From Salipaludibacillus neizhouensis (GTDB lineage Bacteria; Bacillota; Bacilli; Bacillales; Salisediminibacteriaceae): DNA of 64,000 bases. The notes below the pieces were generated by a model. The model was not told the origin of the DNA. It worked only from the letters and a program-made list of their open reading frames with translations, and searched no databases. Shown piece after piece: positions 15,204 through 24,185 of this stretch. The first letter of the stretch is position 1, and each line of letters begins with the position of its first letter. The position numbers were made by a program, and so were the translations under genes. The stretch is taken from NCBI RefSeq assembly GCF_002886185.1, contig NZ_KZ614146.1, positions 317,927 to 381,926 of the forward strand, given 5' to 3'.

Positions 15204-17369
15204 TTAATTGATGTCTACCCAATTTAGTTCAAGGGTATCCCCGTGATGAATGTCAGAAGAAAAGGTTGTTTCATTATTATTTCTTACTAATACAGGTTTT
15301 TTACTCTTTGTATTGGATCGATCAATATGAACTTTTGAAAATACATCTTGGAAAATAAATGAGACACTTTCTTTTTTACTGACCGTAATTTTATCTTCAT
15401 GTCGTAATTGAGAGTAAGCAGTGAGTAATTCTTTATCTCTGAAACACTCATAAAGATCTTTTTCCAAATGAACAGGTTGGTTATTAAACGTGACAATTAT
15501 CTCTCTGTTAGCTGGTTCATATACTTTTTCTAATGCTGTTTTAAGTAGAATATCTTCATGAATGTCTTCTTTAATTTTGATGGAATCTGAATTTTTGATT
15601 GGTGTCGTATAGGATGCTTCCTTATCATTTATGAAAATAGTTGTTTTATTTTCGAATAATGTCACAGCCTGGTCATTGAGAAATACCTGAATTCCTTCTG
15701 AATCAAAGGAAGGCTCCTTGTTTTCGATAAAAGTAATAACATCTTTTACTGACGATGGTGGAACGTATTCAATAACGTCACGGTCTGCTAACGGTTCTTG
15801 CACATCCGTTATTTCTCCATTTTTATAAAGTATAAATGGTATATTTACCTGATCTCCATTGTAATAAATGGTTAGAAATTGTTTCGTATCCAATAAATCT
15901 TCAATGGTTCCTGTGGCATCTTTTCCACTAGCTCCTTTTTGTATTTCAATAACATCACCATGGACTAAAGGTGAATCAAGTTCTGTATCCTGACCGTTAT
16001 TTCTTAGGATTGGTGGCGTACCATGTTCTCCAGGTATCGTAACTACCCTGTCATTGAACTTTATCATCATCGCCATTCCTGGTTTTCCAAAAAGCTTTGT
16101 AAGTTCTTGACCACTAGATAAAAGTCCATCCCCGACTGTTAATTTCTTAATGTCGAATAATCGAACCGGCTGGTCATTTACCTTAATGCTTATGTATTCT
16201 ACAGGTGTTTCTTTTGCCGCAATGGCTATGCCGATTGGCGTGACAAGTTCAGGTGTGGCTTCATACTCATGTTCAAAGGTTAATCCTTTAATTGCGTCGA
16301 TTCCTCGGATAGCAACTCTATTAGCTGGAAGTTGCAGATGCTCTGCAATCTTGTCAGTAAGTCCTGGAGTCATACTTCCTCCCCCGACTAACATGACAGC
16401 TTTTGGAGTTTTCCCGTTTAACGCTAATATTTCATCACTAATTTTTTCTGCTAATGAATAAATAGAGTTATCAATAGAAGCTACTATGTCATCCTTTGAA
16501 TGATAGGTTTCCATCCCTAAAATATCAGTTAAAACCACTTCATCCTTCGTGGATAATTCTCTTTTTATTTTTTCAGCATCTGGAAAGTCCAAAAGGTACA
16601 GGTCACTTAGTGCTTCCGTTATCTCATCTCCTGCAGTTGGAACCATTCCATAAGCGGTTACTGTTCCGTAATCCGTAATAGCAATATCTGAGGTACCTGC
16701 GCCAATATCAACTAACGCTACGTTTAATCGTCGCATAGACGGAGGGATTAATACGTTAATTGCTGCAATAGGTTCTAATGTAAGGGCTTCTAGTTCTAAG
16801 TTTGTTCTTTGCAGTGCAGAAATAAGGGATTCTACGACTACTTTTGGTAAAAAAGTAGCAATTACTTCGACTGAGGCAGTATCTCCTCTTTGGTCGACAA
16901 GACTTCCTATTGGTTCATTATCTAAACGGTAATCAATAACAGAATAACCCACACAGTAGTCAGTAACTTTATAATTTGATGCATTTGTTTCATTGGCTAA
17001 TTGAAATTGAGCTTTTTGAACAGCACTTAATTCCAAGTGTAAAATAGATGGCTTATCAAAAATTATTTTTCCTTTAATGTCGATTTGTTCCGAAGCACGC
17101 TTTGTTTTCAAAGATCTACCGGCAGCAGCAACACATACTTTAGTTAACAGACCGTATTTTCCTTCTAAAAACTCTTTTACCTGACTAATGACTTCGGCTA
17201 CGGCAAGTACATTATGTATTTGTCCATCAAGCATGGATCTCTCTTCGTGTTCTAGGCTATATACATCGAGTACATGATAGCCTTTTAATCGTTTTTCAAG
17301 AATGAGACCAACGACGGAACGGGTACCTATGTCCAAGGCAAATACCAAGTCTGGTGACGATTCATTCAT
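15204..17369 (-). CDS. FtsA-like actin-family ATPase with a C-terminal repeat tail
   Basis: A 721-residue cytosolic protein. Residues 1 to about 385 form an FtsA/PilM-type actin-like ATPase: phosphate-1 ALDIGTRSV (about 11-19), phosphate-2 LVDIGAGTSDIAI, and adenosine motif VMLVGGGSMTPGL. The remainder, starting near 393, 434, 494, 558 and 623 with a divergent sixth unit near 674, repeats a module of 40-65 residues: a strand such as ISIKVNDQPV, MMIKFNDRVV, IQVFLNDQAV or IIVTFNNQPV, then an Asn-containing turn and a closing strand with His/Ser-Gly/Asp-Asp-x-Ile. FtsA itself has about 420 residues and no such tail. No FtsA-type C-terminal amphipathic helix is seen. The partner is unknown. Confidence 0.85.
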   Translation of the reverse strand: MNESSPDLVFALDIGTRSVVGLILEKRLKGYHVLDVYSLEHEERSMLDGQIHNVLAVAEVISQVKEFLEGKYGLLTKVCVAAAGRSLKTKRASEQIDIKGKIIFDKPSILHLELSAVQKAQFQLANETNASNYKVTDYCVGYSVIDYRLDNEPIGSLVDQRGDTASVEVIATFLPKVVVESLISALQRTNLELEALTLEPIAAINVLIPPSMRRLNVALVDIGAGTSDIAITDYGTVTAYGMVPTAGDEITEALSDLYLLDFPDAEKIKRELSTKDEVVLTDILGMETYHSKDDIVASIDNSIYSLAEKISDEILALNGKTPKAVMLVGGGSMTPGLTDKIAEHLQLPANRVAIRGIDAIKGLTFEHEYEATPELVTPIGIAIAAKETPVEYISIKVNDQPVRLFDIKKLTVGDGLLSSGQELTKLFGKPGMAMMIKFNDRVVTIPGEHGTPPILRNNGQDTELDSPLVHGDVIEIQKGASGKDATGTIEDLLDTKQFLTIYYNGDQVNIPFILYKNGEITDVQEPLADRDVIEYVPPSSVKDVITFIENKEPSFDSEGIQVFLNDQAVTLFENKTTIFINDKEASYTTPIKNSDSIKIKEDIHEDILLKTALEKVYEPANREIIVTFNNQPVHLEKDLYECFRDKELLTAYSQLRHEDKITVSKKESVSFIFQDVFSKVHIDRSNTKSKKPVLVRNNNETTFSSDIHHGDTLELNWVDIN

Positions 17370-17724
17370 CTACATTCACCTCATTATATTTTAAAAATGG
17401 TTATTAAGATACATAGCACTTTATCCGAAACTATATCTAAATTTATTAAGACGCTTTCACTATTCTTACTAGCAATTATAACAGTTTTCTAGTGCTTAAT
17501 TGAACATTATCAAAAAAAAATTTCTGAGATAAATAGCGGTAGATTAACCTTCAAACGCTTTAGCGCTTAAAAGCGGTTATCTAATAAAGGAAAAATGATG
17601 ACATTTTACAATTTATCATATATAATGGGGCTACAATAAAAAAAGTCATTAGAAGAGAATTCAAAGAGAAAGAAATTTGAAATACTTACTAGAGGACTTT
17701 GTGCAAAGAGAGGAGATTTTTAAT
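17370..17724. other. Divergent intergenic region between the FtsA-like gene and aroA
   Basis: 355 bp of AT-rich DNA. It holds the aroA promoter at 17598-17626 and an imperfect inverted repeat (cgctttagcgcttaaaagcg, about 17559-17578). No small gene was found. Confidence 0.6.
17598..17626 (+). promoter_or_regulatory. Sigma-A promoter for aroA
   Basis: ATGACA (17598-17603), 17-base spacer, TATAAT (17621-17626), about 100 bases before the aroA start. Confidence 0.7.
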
Positions 17725-18819
17725 ATGGGAAATGAACAATTGGAAGAGTTGAGAACACAGTTGGATGGAATTAATGATCAACTGTTAGAGTTAATTAATG
17801 AGAGGGCCAGTATCGCTCAAGAAATCGGTAAGGTTAAAGGTTCACAAGGACTTAACCGATTTGATCCGGTGAGAGAACGAAAAATGTTAAATTATATTGC
17901 TGAAAAAAATGAGGGTCCATTTGAAACAACTACCCTTCAACATATTTTCAAGGAAATTTTCAAAGCTAGTCTAGAGCTTCAAGAAGATGATCACTCAAAG
18001 GCAATGCTAGTATCGCGTAAAAAGAAGCCAGAAGATACTATCGTTACTATCAAAGGTGAAGAAGTAGGAAATGGTCAGCAACGTTTTATTGTGGGACCAT
18101 GTTCTGTGGAAAGTTATGAGCAAGTAGACGAAGTAGCAAAAGCAATCAAAAAAGAAGGAATTAGATTCTTACGTGGTGGAGCATTTAAACCCCGTACTTC
18201 GCCATATGACTTCCAAGGTCTTGGATTAGAAGGTTTGAAGATATTAAAACAAATTGGAGATAAGCATGATCTTGCAGTAATTAGTGAAATTGTTACTCCA
18301 CATGATATTGAAACAGCAGTAGATTACCTCGATGTTATTCAAATTGGTGCACGTAACATGCAAAATTTTGAGTTACTTAAGGCAGCAGGCAGTGTGAATA
18401 AACCAATCTTATTAAAACGTGGGCTTTCAGCAACTATTGCGGAATTCATCAATGCTGCTGAGTACATCGCTTCGAAAGGAAACAGCAATATCATCCTTTG
18501 TGAACGTGGTATAAGAACTTATGAAACAGCAACTAGAAACACATTAGATATTTCAGCAGTGCCAATTCTTAAACAAGAAACTCACTTACCAGTATTTGTA
18601 GATGTGACACACTCAACAGGACGCCGTGATTTATTATTCCCTACTGCAAAAGCAGCTTTGGCAGTTGGTGCAGATGGCGTAATGACAGAAGTTCATCCAG
18701 ATCCAGCGGTTGCTTTATCAGATTCAGCACAACAGATGGATATTCCACAATTCCATGAGTTTATGGATAACTTAGAGAAATCCGGACTTTATAAGCGAGA
18801 AAAAACAGCAGTAAAATAA
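17725..18819 (+). CDS. aroA: Bifunctional chorismate mutase / DAHP synthase AroA
   Basis: A 364-residue cytosolic enzyme opening the shikimate pathway. Residues 1-90 are an AroQ-type chorismate mutase domain ([16 protein letters not shown]) that serves as the feedback sensor for prephenate and chorismate in Bacillus. The rest is the DAHP synthase barrel: [10 protein letters not shown] (about 120-129), [34 protein letters not shown] and [10 protein letters not shown] with DAHP synthase metal and PEP ligands. GAGAGGAGA precedes ATG 17725; a longer frame from 17677 lacks such a site. As in B. subtilis, ccpA follows, here separated by two terminators and a palindromic element. Confidence 0.95.
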   Translation: MGNEQLEELRTQLDGINDQLLELINERASIAQEIGKVKGSQGLNRFDPVRERKMLNYIAEKNEGPFETTTLQHIFKEIFKASLELQEDDHSKAMLVSRKKKPEDTIVTIKGEEVGNGQQRFIVGPCSVESYEQVDEVAKAIKKEGIRFLRGGAFKPRTSPYDFQGLGLEGLKILKQIGDKHDLAVISEIVTPHDIETAVDYLDVIQIGARNMQNFELLKAAGSVNKPILLKRGLSATIAEFINAAEYIASKGNSNIILCERGIRTYETATRNTLDISAVPILKQETHLPVFVDVTHSTGRRDLLFPTAKAALAVGADGVMTEVHPDPAVALSDSAQQMDIPQFHEFMDNLEKSGLYKREKTAVK

Positions 18820-18820
18820 A

Positions 18821-18943
18821 TTAAGAAAAACGCAAAGCGTCTTTTGTTAAATACAGCGTGATCTTTCGCCACCATCATTTAAGTGTCAAGGATGGATTTC
18901 CCTTGTCACTTGTGGCGTAAAGATAGCTGTCAATTTATAAAAT
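18821..18943 (-). repeat. Dispersed palindromic element, complete (copy C)
   Basis: Starts at the aroA stop with the terminator hairpin (aacgc-aaa-gcgtctttt). The outer arms in element orientation are cagctatctttacgccac and gtggcgaaagatcacgctg; relative to copy A several bases change in both arms, keeping the stem. The inner hairpin (aagtgacaagg / ccttgacactt) has one mismatch. Confidence 0.8.
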
Positions 18944-18958
18944 ATCTCTTTAAAAAGG

Positions 18959-19000
18959 ATGCCTCAAAAGGTCAATAAGATCTTATGAGGCATTCTTTTC
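18959..19000. terminator. Terminator-like hairpin downstream of aroA
   Basis: Arms atgcctca / tgaggcat with a 19-base loop, then CTTTT; related in sequence to the hairpins at 971 and 43971. Confidence 0.6.
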
Positions 19001-19077
19001 GAGCAATGAGCTAAGTCGCTCCTTTTTGTAAGTGGATAAATGATACAGAGCCATTATCTTTCATAATTAAAAGGGAA

Positions 19078-19124
19078 GAGCACTGAAAAAGTAAAATTAA
19101 CTTTTCCAGTGCTCTTCTTTTGAG
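19078..19124 (+). terminator. Terminator hairpin, GACACTGAAAAAGT family, upstream of ccpA
   Basis: Arms aagagcactgaaaaagt / acttttccagtgctctt with a 7-base loop. No gene lies between this and the hairpin at 18959; the intervening 80 bp carry no ORF or known element. Confidence 0.7.
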
Positions 19125-19363
19125 TAAATGGTAATATTATTTTATGAAAAGCGGAGAATGAATCGTGTATCATCCAAATAAAGGGATATTTATCCGTCAA
19201 ATCCGGTTATTGATTAAGAATTTGGTAGATACTTATAAACATAACAGGTGTGCATGTCGATATAATGAAAGAATTTGCGTGCCTCCGAAAAGTGTCGTAT
19301 CATAGCATTAAGTTATGAAAAAATGAAAGCCATAATATGTAAGATCCCAAGGAGGAGCAATTT

Positions 19364-20377
19364 ATGAATATTACCATTTATGATGTAGCAAGAGAAGCAA
19401 GTGTATCAATGGCAACCGTATCCAGAGTAGTAAACGGAAACCCGAACGTGAAACCAACTACTCGGAAAAGAGTACTGGAAGCCATAGATCGTTTAGGATA
19501 TCGACCAAATGCTGTAGCAAGAGGTCTTGCTAGTAAAAAAACAACAACAGTCGGTGTTATCATCCCGGATATTTCAAGTATCTTTTTCTCTGAATTAGCC
19601 CGAGGTATTGAGGATATTGCTACTATGTACAAATACAATATCATTCTATGTAACTCAGATCAGAATAAGGAGAAAGAAATTCATCTTATAAATACATTAT
19701 TGGAAAAGCAAGTAGATGGTATTGTATTTATGGGTGGCGAAATTACTGCAGATCATGTAGATACGTTTAAAAAATCTCCAGCACCTATCGTTTTATCAGC
19801 TACAATTGATGATAAAAAAGAATTTCCATCAGTTAATATTGACTATAAGCAGGCAGCATATGATGCAGTTAAATATTTTATTGATCATGGTCATGAAAAA
19901 ATTGCAATGTTAACTGGTACGTTGGAAGATCCGATTAACGGGTACTTGAAGTTTGCAGGATACAAGGAAGCACTTTTGGAAGCTGATATTGAAATGAATG
20001 ATGATTTCGTTGTAATTGGAGATTACACGTATGACTCGGGATTAGAAGCAATGGAAACCTATTTGAAATTAGCGGACAAGCCATCGGCAATTTTCGCATC
20101 TACCGATGAAATGGCATTAGGACTTATTCATGGGGCTCAGGATGCTGGTTATAAGATCCCTGAGGATTTTGAAATCATCGGTTTTGATAATACAAGGCTA
20201 GCTACGATGGTTCGTCCGACATTAACAACAGTAGTACAGCCAATGTATGATATTGGTGCAGTATCCATGCGTTTATTAACAAAGTTGATGAATAAAGAAG
20301 AAGTATCAGATAGTGTCGTGCTATTGCCCCATCGTTTAGAAGAGCGGCATTCGACTTCCTTTCAGGAAAACGACTAA
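19364..20377 (+). CDS. ccpA: Catabolite control protein A
   Basis: A 337-residue LacI-family regulator. Residues 1-55 hold the helix-turn-helix and hinge helix ([34 protein letters not shown]); the rest is the periplasmic-binding-protein-like core that contacts HPr-Ser46-P. CcpA mediates global carbon catabolite control by binding cre sites. AAGGAGGAG precedes ATG 19364. The order aroA-ccpA-motP-motS is as in B. subtilis. The length matches the family. No convincing cre site was seen in its own upstream region. Confidence 0.97.
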   Translation: MNITIYDVAREASVSMATVSRVVNGNPNVKPTTRKRVLEAIDRLGYRPNAVARGLASKKTTTVGVIIPDISSIFFSELARGIEDIATMYKYNIILCNSDQNKEKEIHLINTLLEKQVDGIVFMGGEITADHVDTFKKSPAPIVLSATIDDKKEFPSVNIDYKQAAYDAVKYFIDHGHEKIAMLTGTLEDPINGYLKFAGYKEALLEADIEMNDDFVVIGDYTYDSGLEAMETYLKLADKPSAIFASTDEMALGLIHGAQDAGYKIPEDFEIIGFDNTRLATMVRPTLTTVVQPMYDIGAVSMRLLTKLMNKEEVSDSVVLLPHRLEERHSTSFQEND

Positions 20378-20540
20378 GGGAATCGTTTTCTTGAAATTAT
20401 TTTATTATAAAAAGGAATTCGGTCCATTAAAAGTGTGAAAAAAGTAGTAAGAAGTATTCACATAACATGATTTTCCGGACATTTGATTATCTTCTTAATG
20501 GGGTTAATAAGAGACATCATGTAGGGTTAGGGTGAGGTTT

Positions 20541-21350
20541 ATGAAAAAATTAGATATATTAACTCCAATTGGAATTTTTATTGGGATAACAGCTGTTTTG
20601 TTAGCTGTATACTCCAATACGGGTGGCGGATCGATCCTTGATTTTGTGCAAATTGCTTCTATACTGGTTGTATTTGGTGGTTTATCAGGTGCGATTTTAA
20701 TTAACTTCTCTCTTGCTGATTTACGCCTTTTACCAAAAGTGATGAAAGAAGCATTTCAGAGTAAGAATCAAAATTTACAAGATCTAATTGATACTTTTGT
20801 AAATTTATCCGGGATAGCAAGGCGTGAAGGACTTTTAGCGCTTGAAGCTGGATTAGAGGATGTACAGGACCCTTTCATTGAGAAGGGAGTACTTCTTGCA
20901 GTAGACGGTATTGAACCCGATATCATTAAAGATATTATGATGGCTGAAGTAGTTGCTATGGAGGAACGTCACCGCAAGGGGCGTAATATCCTTGAAAAAG
21001 CAGGCGAGTATGCACCTGCTTGGGGAATGATTGGTACATTAGTCGGTTTAGTACTTATGCTTCAAAACTTAAATGATCCAACAACTCTTGGTCCAAATAT
21101 GGCAGTTGCTTTATTGACAACGCTCTATGGTAGTCTTTTAGCAAACTTAGTATTCATACCTATGGCTAATAAACTGGCAATGAGCACGGAAGAAGAAGTA
21201 TTTATTAAACAAATTGTTGTTGAAGGTGTTATTGGGGTTCAGTCTGGTCAAAATCCTAAAATTCTTCAAGAGAAGCTTAGTGCTTTCCTTCCAAACCATA
21301 TGAAAGGAAAGAAAGAGGAAGATATAGAGGAGCCTGTATTAAATGAATAG
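20541..21350 (+). CDS. motP: Flagellar stator subunit MotP
   Basis: A 269-residue MotA/TolQ/ExbB-type membrane protein with four hydrophobic segments (about 10-27, 34-54, 152-172, 187-207) and a large cytoplasmic loop. It forms the Na+-type stator with MotS. Conserved Pro residues occur in the loop-to-TM3 region (EYAPAWGMIGTLVGLVLML). A GTG at 20532 lies inside the purine-rich leader, so ATG 20541 is preferred. motS overlaps its last eight bases, so translation is coupled. No motAB pair is seen in the window. Confidence 0.92.
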   Translation: MKKLDILTPIGIFIGITAVLLAVYSNTGGGSILDFVQIASILVVFGGLSGAILINFSLADLRLLPKVMKEAFQSKNQNLQDLIDTFVNLSGIARREGLLALEAGLEDVQDPFIEKGVLLAVDGIEPDIIKDIMMAEVVAMEERHRKGRNILEKAGEYAPAWGMIGTLVGLVLMLQNLNDPTTLGPNMAVALLTTLYGSLLANLVFIPMANKLAMSTEEEVFIKQIVVEGVIGVQSGQNPKILQEKLSAFLPNHMKGKKEEDIEEPVLNE

Positions 21351-22134
21351 GCGACCTCAATCCCGAGAAGACAAAGGTGCTCCAAAATGGATGGTCACCT
21401 TTTCAGACTTAATGACATTAATTCTTGTTTTTTTTATTATGTTATTTTCGATGTCTGTAGTAGATGCCAACAAGTTTCGAGCGATAGCAGAATCATTTCA
21501 GGATAGAGCAGTGTTTGATGGTTTTCCGTCTGTTATTCCTTTTGAAAATCCTTCTGATAATGCGGAAGTGAATGACGATACAGATGAATCACCAGATCCA
21601 TTTGAAGAAACAACAGATCCATTTGAAGCTTATATAGACGAAGATGAAGAAAAAATGAATCAGGAATTAGATAATCTTATGGATGATGTTAATGAATTTT
21701 TAGAAGTGAATGAGTTAACTGAGGAAATTTCGGCTTCAAGAGATGATCGAGGAGTAGTTCTTGTTCTCCAAGAACAAGCATTGTTTGAGAGTGCAGCGGC
21801 GGAAATAATTCCCGATGCTTATCCGTTTTTGGATAAGGTCGGAACGCTTCTTGATACGATACCTAATATGGTGAAAGTAGAAGGACATACAGACAGTCGA
21901 CCTATTAGTACAGCGCAGTTCCCTTCGAACTGGGAATTGTCAGGAGCCCGGGCAAGTAGTATTATTCGCTATCTAGTAGATAGTGAGTCCTTAGCGCCTG
22001 AGAGATTCTTAGCAGTTGGCTATGGAGATACTCGTCCAGTAGTACCTAATACAACAGTCGATAACTTACAACAAAATCGTCGAATTGTGATTGTCATTTC
22101 AGACCCAAATTATGGTGATGAAGACCTATATTAA
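21343..22134 (+). CDS. motS: Flagellar stator subunit MotS
   Basis: A 263-residue MotB-family protein: a short cytoplasmic N-terminus, one membrane helix (about 18-40), an acidic linker (about 70-110) and a C-terminal OmpA-like peptidoglycan-binding domain (GHTDSRPI; NWELSGARASSIIRYL; GYGDTRP; NRRIVIVI). The ion-carrying Asp is residue 22, with Val at 29, seven residues on. A Val at this position is associated with Na+ coupling in Bacillus MotB/MotS studies, whereas Leu favours H+. The extra-cytoplasmic linker is unusually acidic, consistent with a salty or alkaline habitat. Confidence 0.92.
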   Translation: MNRRPQSREDKGAPKWMVTFSDLMTLILVFFIMLFSMSVVDANKFRAIAESFQDRAVFDGFPSVIPFENPSDNAEVNDDTDESPDPFEETTDPFEAYIDEDEEKMNQELDNLMDDVNEFLEVNELTEEISASRDDRGVVLVLQEQALFESAAAEIIPDAYPFLDKVGTLLDTIPNMVKVEGHTDSRPISTAQFPSNWELSGARASSIIRYLVDSESLAPERFLAVGYGDTRPVVPNTTVDNLQQNRRIVIVISDPNYGDEDLY

Positions 22135-22135
22135 T

Positions 22136-22167
22136 AAAAAAGCTTAGAAAACTTCTAAGCTTTTTTT
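22136..22167 (+). terminator. Terminator after motS
   Basis: Perfect 9-bp arms agcttagaa / ttctaagct, three-base loop, seven T. Confidence 0.85.
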
Positions 22168-22189
22168 ATTTGTTCCATTTTCAGCTTGG

Positions 22190-22300
22190 TGTTTTCAATC
22201 GAACAGAGAGGCTCGAATCCACTCTAGGAGGCTGCTTTCCGCGGCAACGACTTCAGCCAAACTCCTCGGGGTGGTGAAAGATCACGCTGTATTAAATGTC
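22190..22300 (+). repeat. Degenerate intergenic palindrome with a palindromic-element remnant (copy G)
   Basis: The region between motS and acuC contains a GC-richer patch (cctctctg-type arms, gaggctgctttccgcgg) that resembles the large imperfect palindromes common between Bacillaceae genes. It then has ggtggtgaaagatcacgctg followed by tattaaat (22276-22303), which matches the 3' arm of the dispersed element. Without a full 5' arm the boundaries are approximate. Confidence 0.45.
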
Positions 22301-22314
22301 CAAGTTGCAGATAC

Positions 22315-23493
22315 TTAAGAGTTTTTGTAAATATTTTGTTTGTCAAAAATCGGTTTAAGAGCTTTCAAGAGCATGCGTTCATTTTTTTCTATGATTTCTT
22401 TCTGTCTGGGAATATCCGGGTATATTCCTTCAGAGTCATGCCATTCCTCAGGTAATTTTACGGGAGCTTCTTTTTCCCATTGGCTGATCCAAGAGGATGG
22501 AATGGACTGAAAAGTCTTGTCCGTTTGTTCCGTCATTTCTAACCATAGATGAGACCAAGCCCTTGGCACGACTCGCCATATATCATAACCGCCACCGCCA
22601 ACAGCAATCCATTTGCCATCGCAATACTCATGTGCAAGTTCATGTGCAATTTTTGGTATTTCCTGAAACATTTTCATCGTCCCGCAAAGATGAGTCAATG
22701 GGTCGTAATAGTGAGCATCCGCTCCGTTTTGAGTCAGAATGACATCCGGTTTAAAATAAGCGATGACCTCTCTTATTGCCGCTTTATAAGCTAACAACCA
22801 AGATTCATCCTCAGTAAATGCTTCAAAAGGTACATTAAAAGAGTACCCTAAACCTTCTCCATGACCTCGTTCATTTACGTGTCCAGTACCAGGGAAAAGA
22901 AACCTGCCACTTTCGTGAAAGGATAATGTGCACACATCAGGATCATTATAGAAAGCCCATTGGACGCCGTCACCGTGATGGGCATCAGTGTCGATATACA
23001 GAACTCTAGCATCATATTTTTTTCGAATATACTCTATCGCAACAGAACTATCATTATAAATACAAAATCCAGACGCCTTTCCACGAAATCCATGGTGAAG
23101 GCCGCCACCTAAATTTAATGCATGTTTATAACCATTGGTAAATACTTGATCAACAGCCTCTAATGTTCCTCCTACTAACCACGCTGCCGCATCGTGCATT
23201 TGCGGAAATACAGGAGTATCCTCGGTACCTATTCCATATGTTGTTCGGTATGAAGAGCGAAATTGTCCCTCACTAGCACCAACAACAGCCTGTACATAGT
23301 CTTCATCATGTACCAATAATAGCTCATCTAAGGTAGCCATTCTAGCGGGAATAATCGTTGAAGGGTTTAACGCACCGATTTTAAACAGAAGGTCATTTGT
23401 AATAGATAATCGGTCCTGATTAAACGGATGATCTTGATGAAATTTATATTTTAATTGCTCCGGTGAAAAAATAAATGCTGCTTCTTCTTTCAT
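22315..23493 (-). CDS. acuC: AcuC, histone-deacetylase-family protein deacetylase
   Basis: A 392-residue cytosolic zinc hydrolase of the class I/II HDAC fold. It shows Asn-Leu-Gly-Gly-Gly-Leu-His-His-Gly, ASGFCIYND, DTDAHHGDGVQWAFY (tandem His and metal Asp), LSFHESG and an Asn-Gly-Ala-Asp block with the second metal Asp. In B. subtilis AcuC deacetylates acetyl-CoA synthetase, reversing AcuA. The ATG overlaps the acuB stop by four bases (ATGA), so the acu genes are translationally coupled. acsA, which normally sits divergently beside acuABC, is not in the neighbourhood. Confidence 0.93.
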   Translation of the reverse strand: MKEEAAFIFSPEQLKYKFHQDHPFNQDRLSITNDLLFKIGALNPSTIIPARMATLDELLLVHDEDYVQAVVGASEGQFRSSYRTTYGIGTEDTPVFPQMHDAAAWLVGGTLEAVDQVFTNGYKHALNLGGGLHHGFRGKASGFCIYNDSSVAIEYIRKKYDARVLYIDTDAHHGDGVQWAFYNDPDVCTLSFHESGRFLFPGTGHVNERGHGEGLGYSFNVPFEAFTEDESWLLAYKAAIREVIAYFKPDVILTQNGADAHYYDPLTHLCGTMKMFQEIPKIAHELAHEYCDGKWIAVGGGGYDIWRVVPRAWSHLWLEMTEQTDKTFQSIPSSWISQWEKEAPVKLPEEWHDSEGIYPDIPRQKEIIEKNERMLLKALKPIFDKQNIYKNS

Positions 23494-24134
23494 ACTTTCA
23501 TCTCCAAATCTACAGGCCAGATTACTTCATACCTCTTCTTTTTCAATGTGTTGAGAAGGGGTCGCATATTCAAACTTTGAATGCGAAATACGAGTATTTT
23601 TTTTTCGTTCGTTTCAAAAGATTGATAGACGAGAGCACTTTGAATATTTAGCTGATGATCACTAATAATTGAAGAAACTTCTGCTAATTTACCAGTTTCA
23701 TTTGGTACTTCTACTTCCAATCTGGATGTAGGCAAATTTGCTCCTGTGAGACGAACCAGGGTATGCAAAAGATCAGTCTCTGATATAATACCTTCGAGTT
23801 TCACATCTGTTTCAACCGGAAGACAGCTAATCTTATTTTCTATCATCGTGTGAGCAGCTTCTTCTACAAAATCATCCGGCATTGCTGTAATCACATCTGT
23901 GATCATTACTTTAGAAACCGGTAGATTATGAAATTTCTCATTGTTATTTTCAAAAATTGATGGCTTCACATCACGAAGGTCTCTATCTGAAATGATTCCT
24001 ATAAGGTAAGAATTTTCATCTATAATAGGTAAATGTCGAATTCGATTTTTATCCATCAGTTCTATGGCTTTGTAAACAGGCATAGTCGGATCAGCTGATA
24101 TAACTTCTTTTTTCATAATGTGATGTAGGTTCAA
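23490..24134 (-). CDS. acuB: AcuB, CBS-domain protein
   Basis: About 214 residues: two CBS repeats (LMDKNRIRHLPIIDENSYLIG; MIENKISCLPVETDVKLEG) followed by an ACT-like C-terminal domain (VEVPNETGKLAEVSSII). It is the middle gene of acuABC, linked to acetoin/acetate use; its exact role is unclear and adenylate sensing is plausible. The longest frame starts at TTG 24167 inside a GAGAGG site; the family N-terminus (Met-x-x-x-x-Ile-Met-Lys) fits a TTG at 24134, which lies 12 bases after that site. The start is therefore probable, not certain. Confidence 0.85.
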   Translation of the reverse strand: MNLHHIMKKEVISADPTMPVYKAIELMDKNRIRHLPIIDENSYLIGIISDRDLRDVKPSIFENNNEKFHNLPVSKVMITDVITAMPDDFVEEAAHTMIENKISCLPVETDVKLEGIISETDLLHTLVRLTGANLPTSRLEVEVPNETGKLAEVSSIISDHQLNIQSALVYQSFETNEKKILVFRIQSLNMRPLLNTLKKKRYEVIWPVDLEMKV

Positions 24135-24185
24135 AAGAAATTCATTCCTCTCATAAAAGATAAGCAAGTTAAAATTACTTTGGCA

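Noticed and set aside
17550-17580. Possible cre (CcpA) site upstream of aroA, ctaaagcgtttgaa
   Set aside because: Several mismatches to the cre consensus in the outer positions, and no known need for CcpA control of aroA; treated as an imperfect inverted repeat only.
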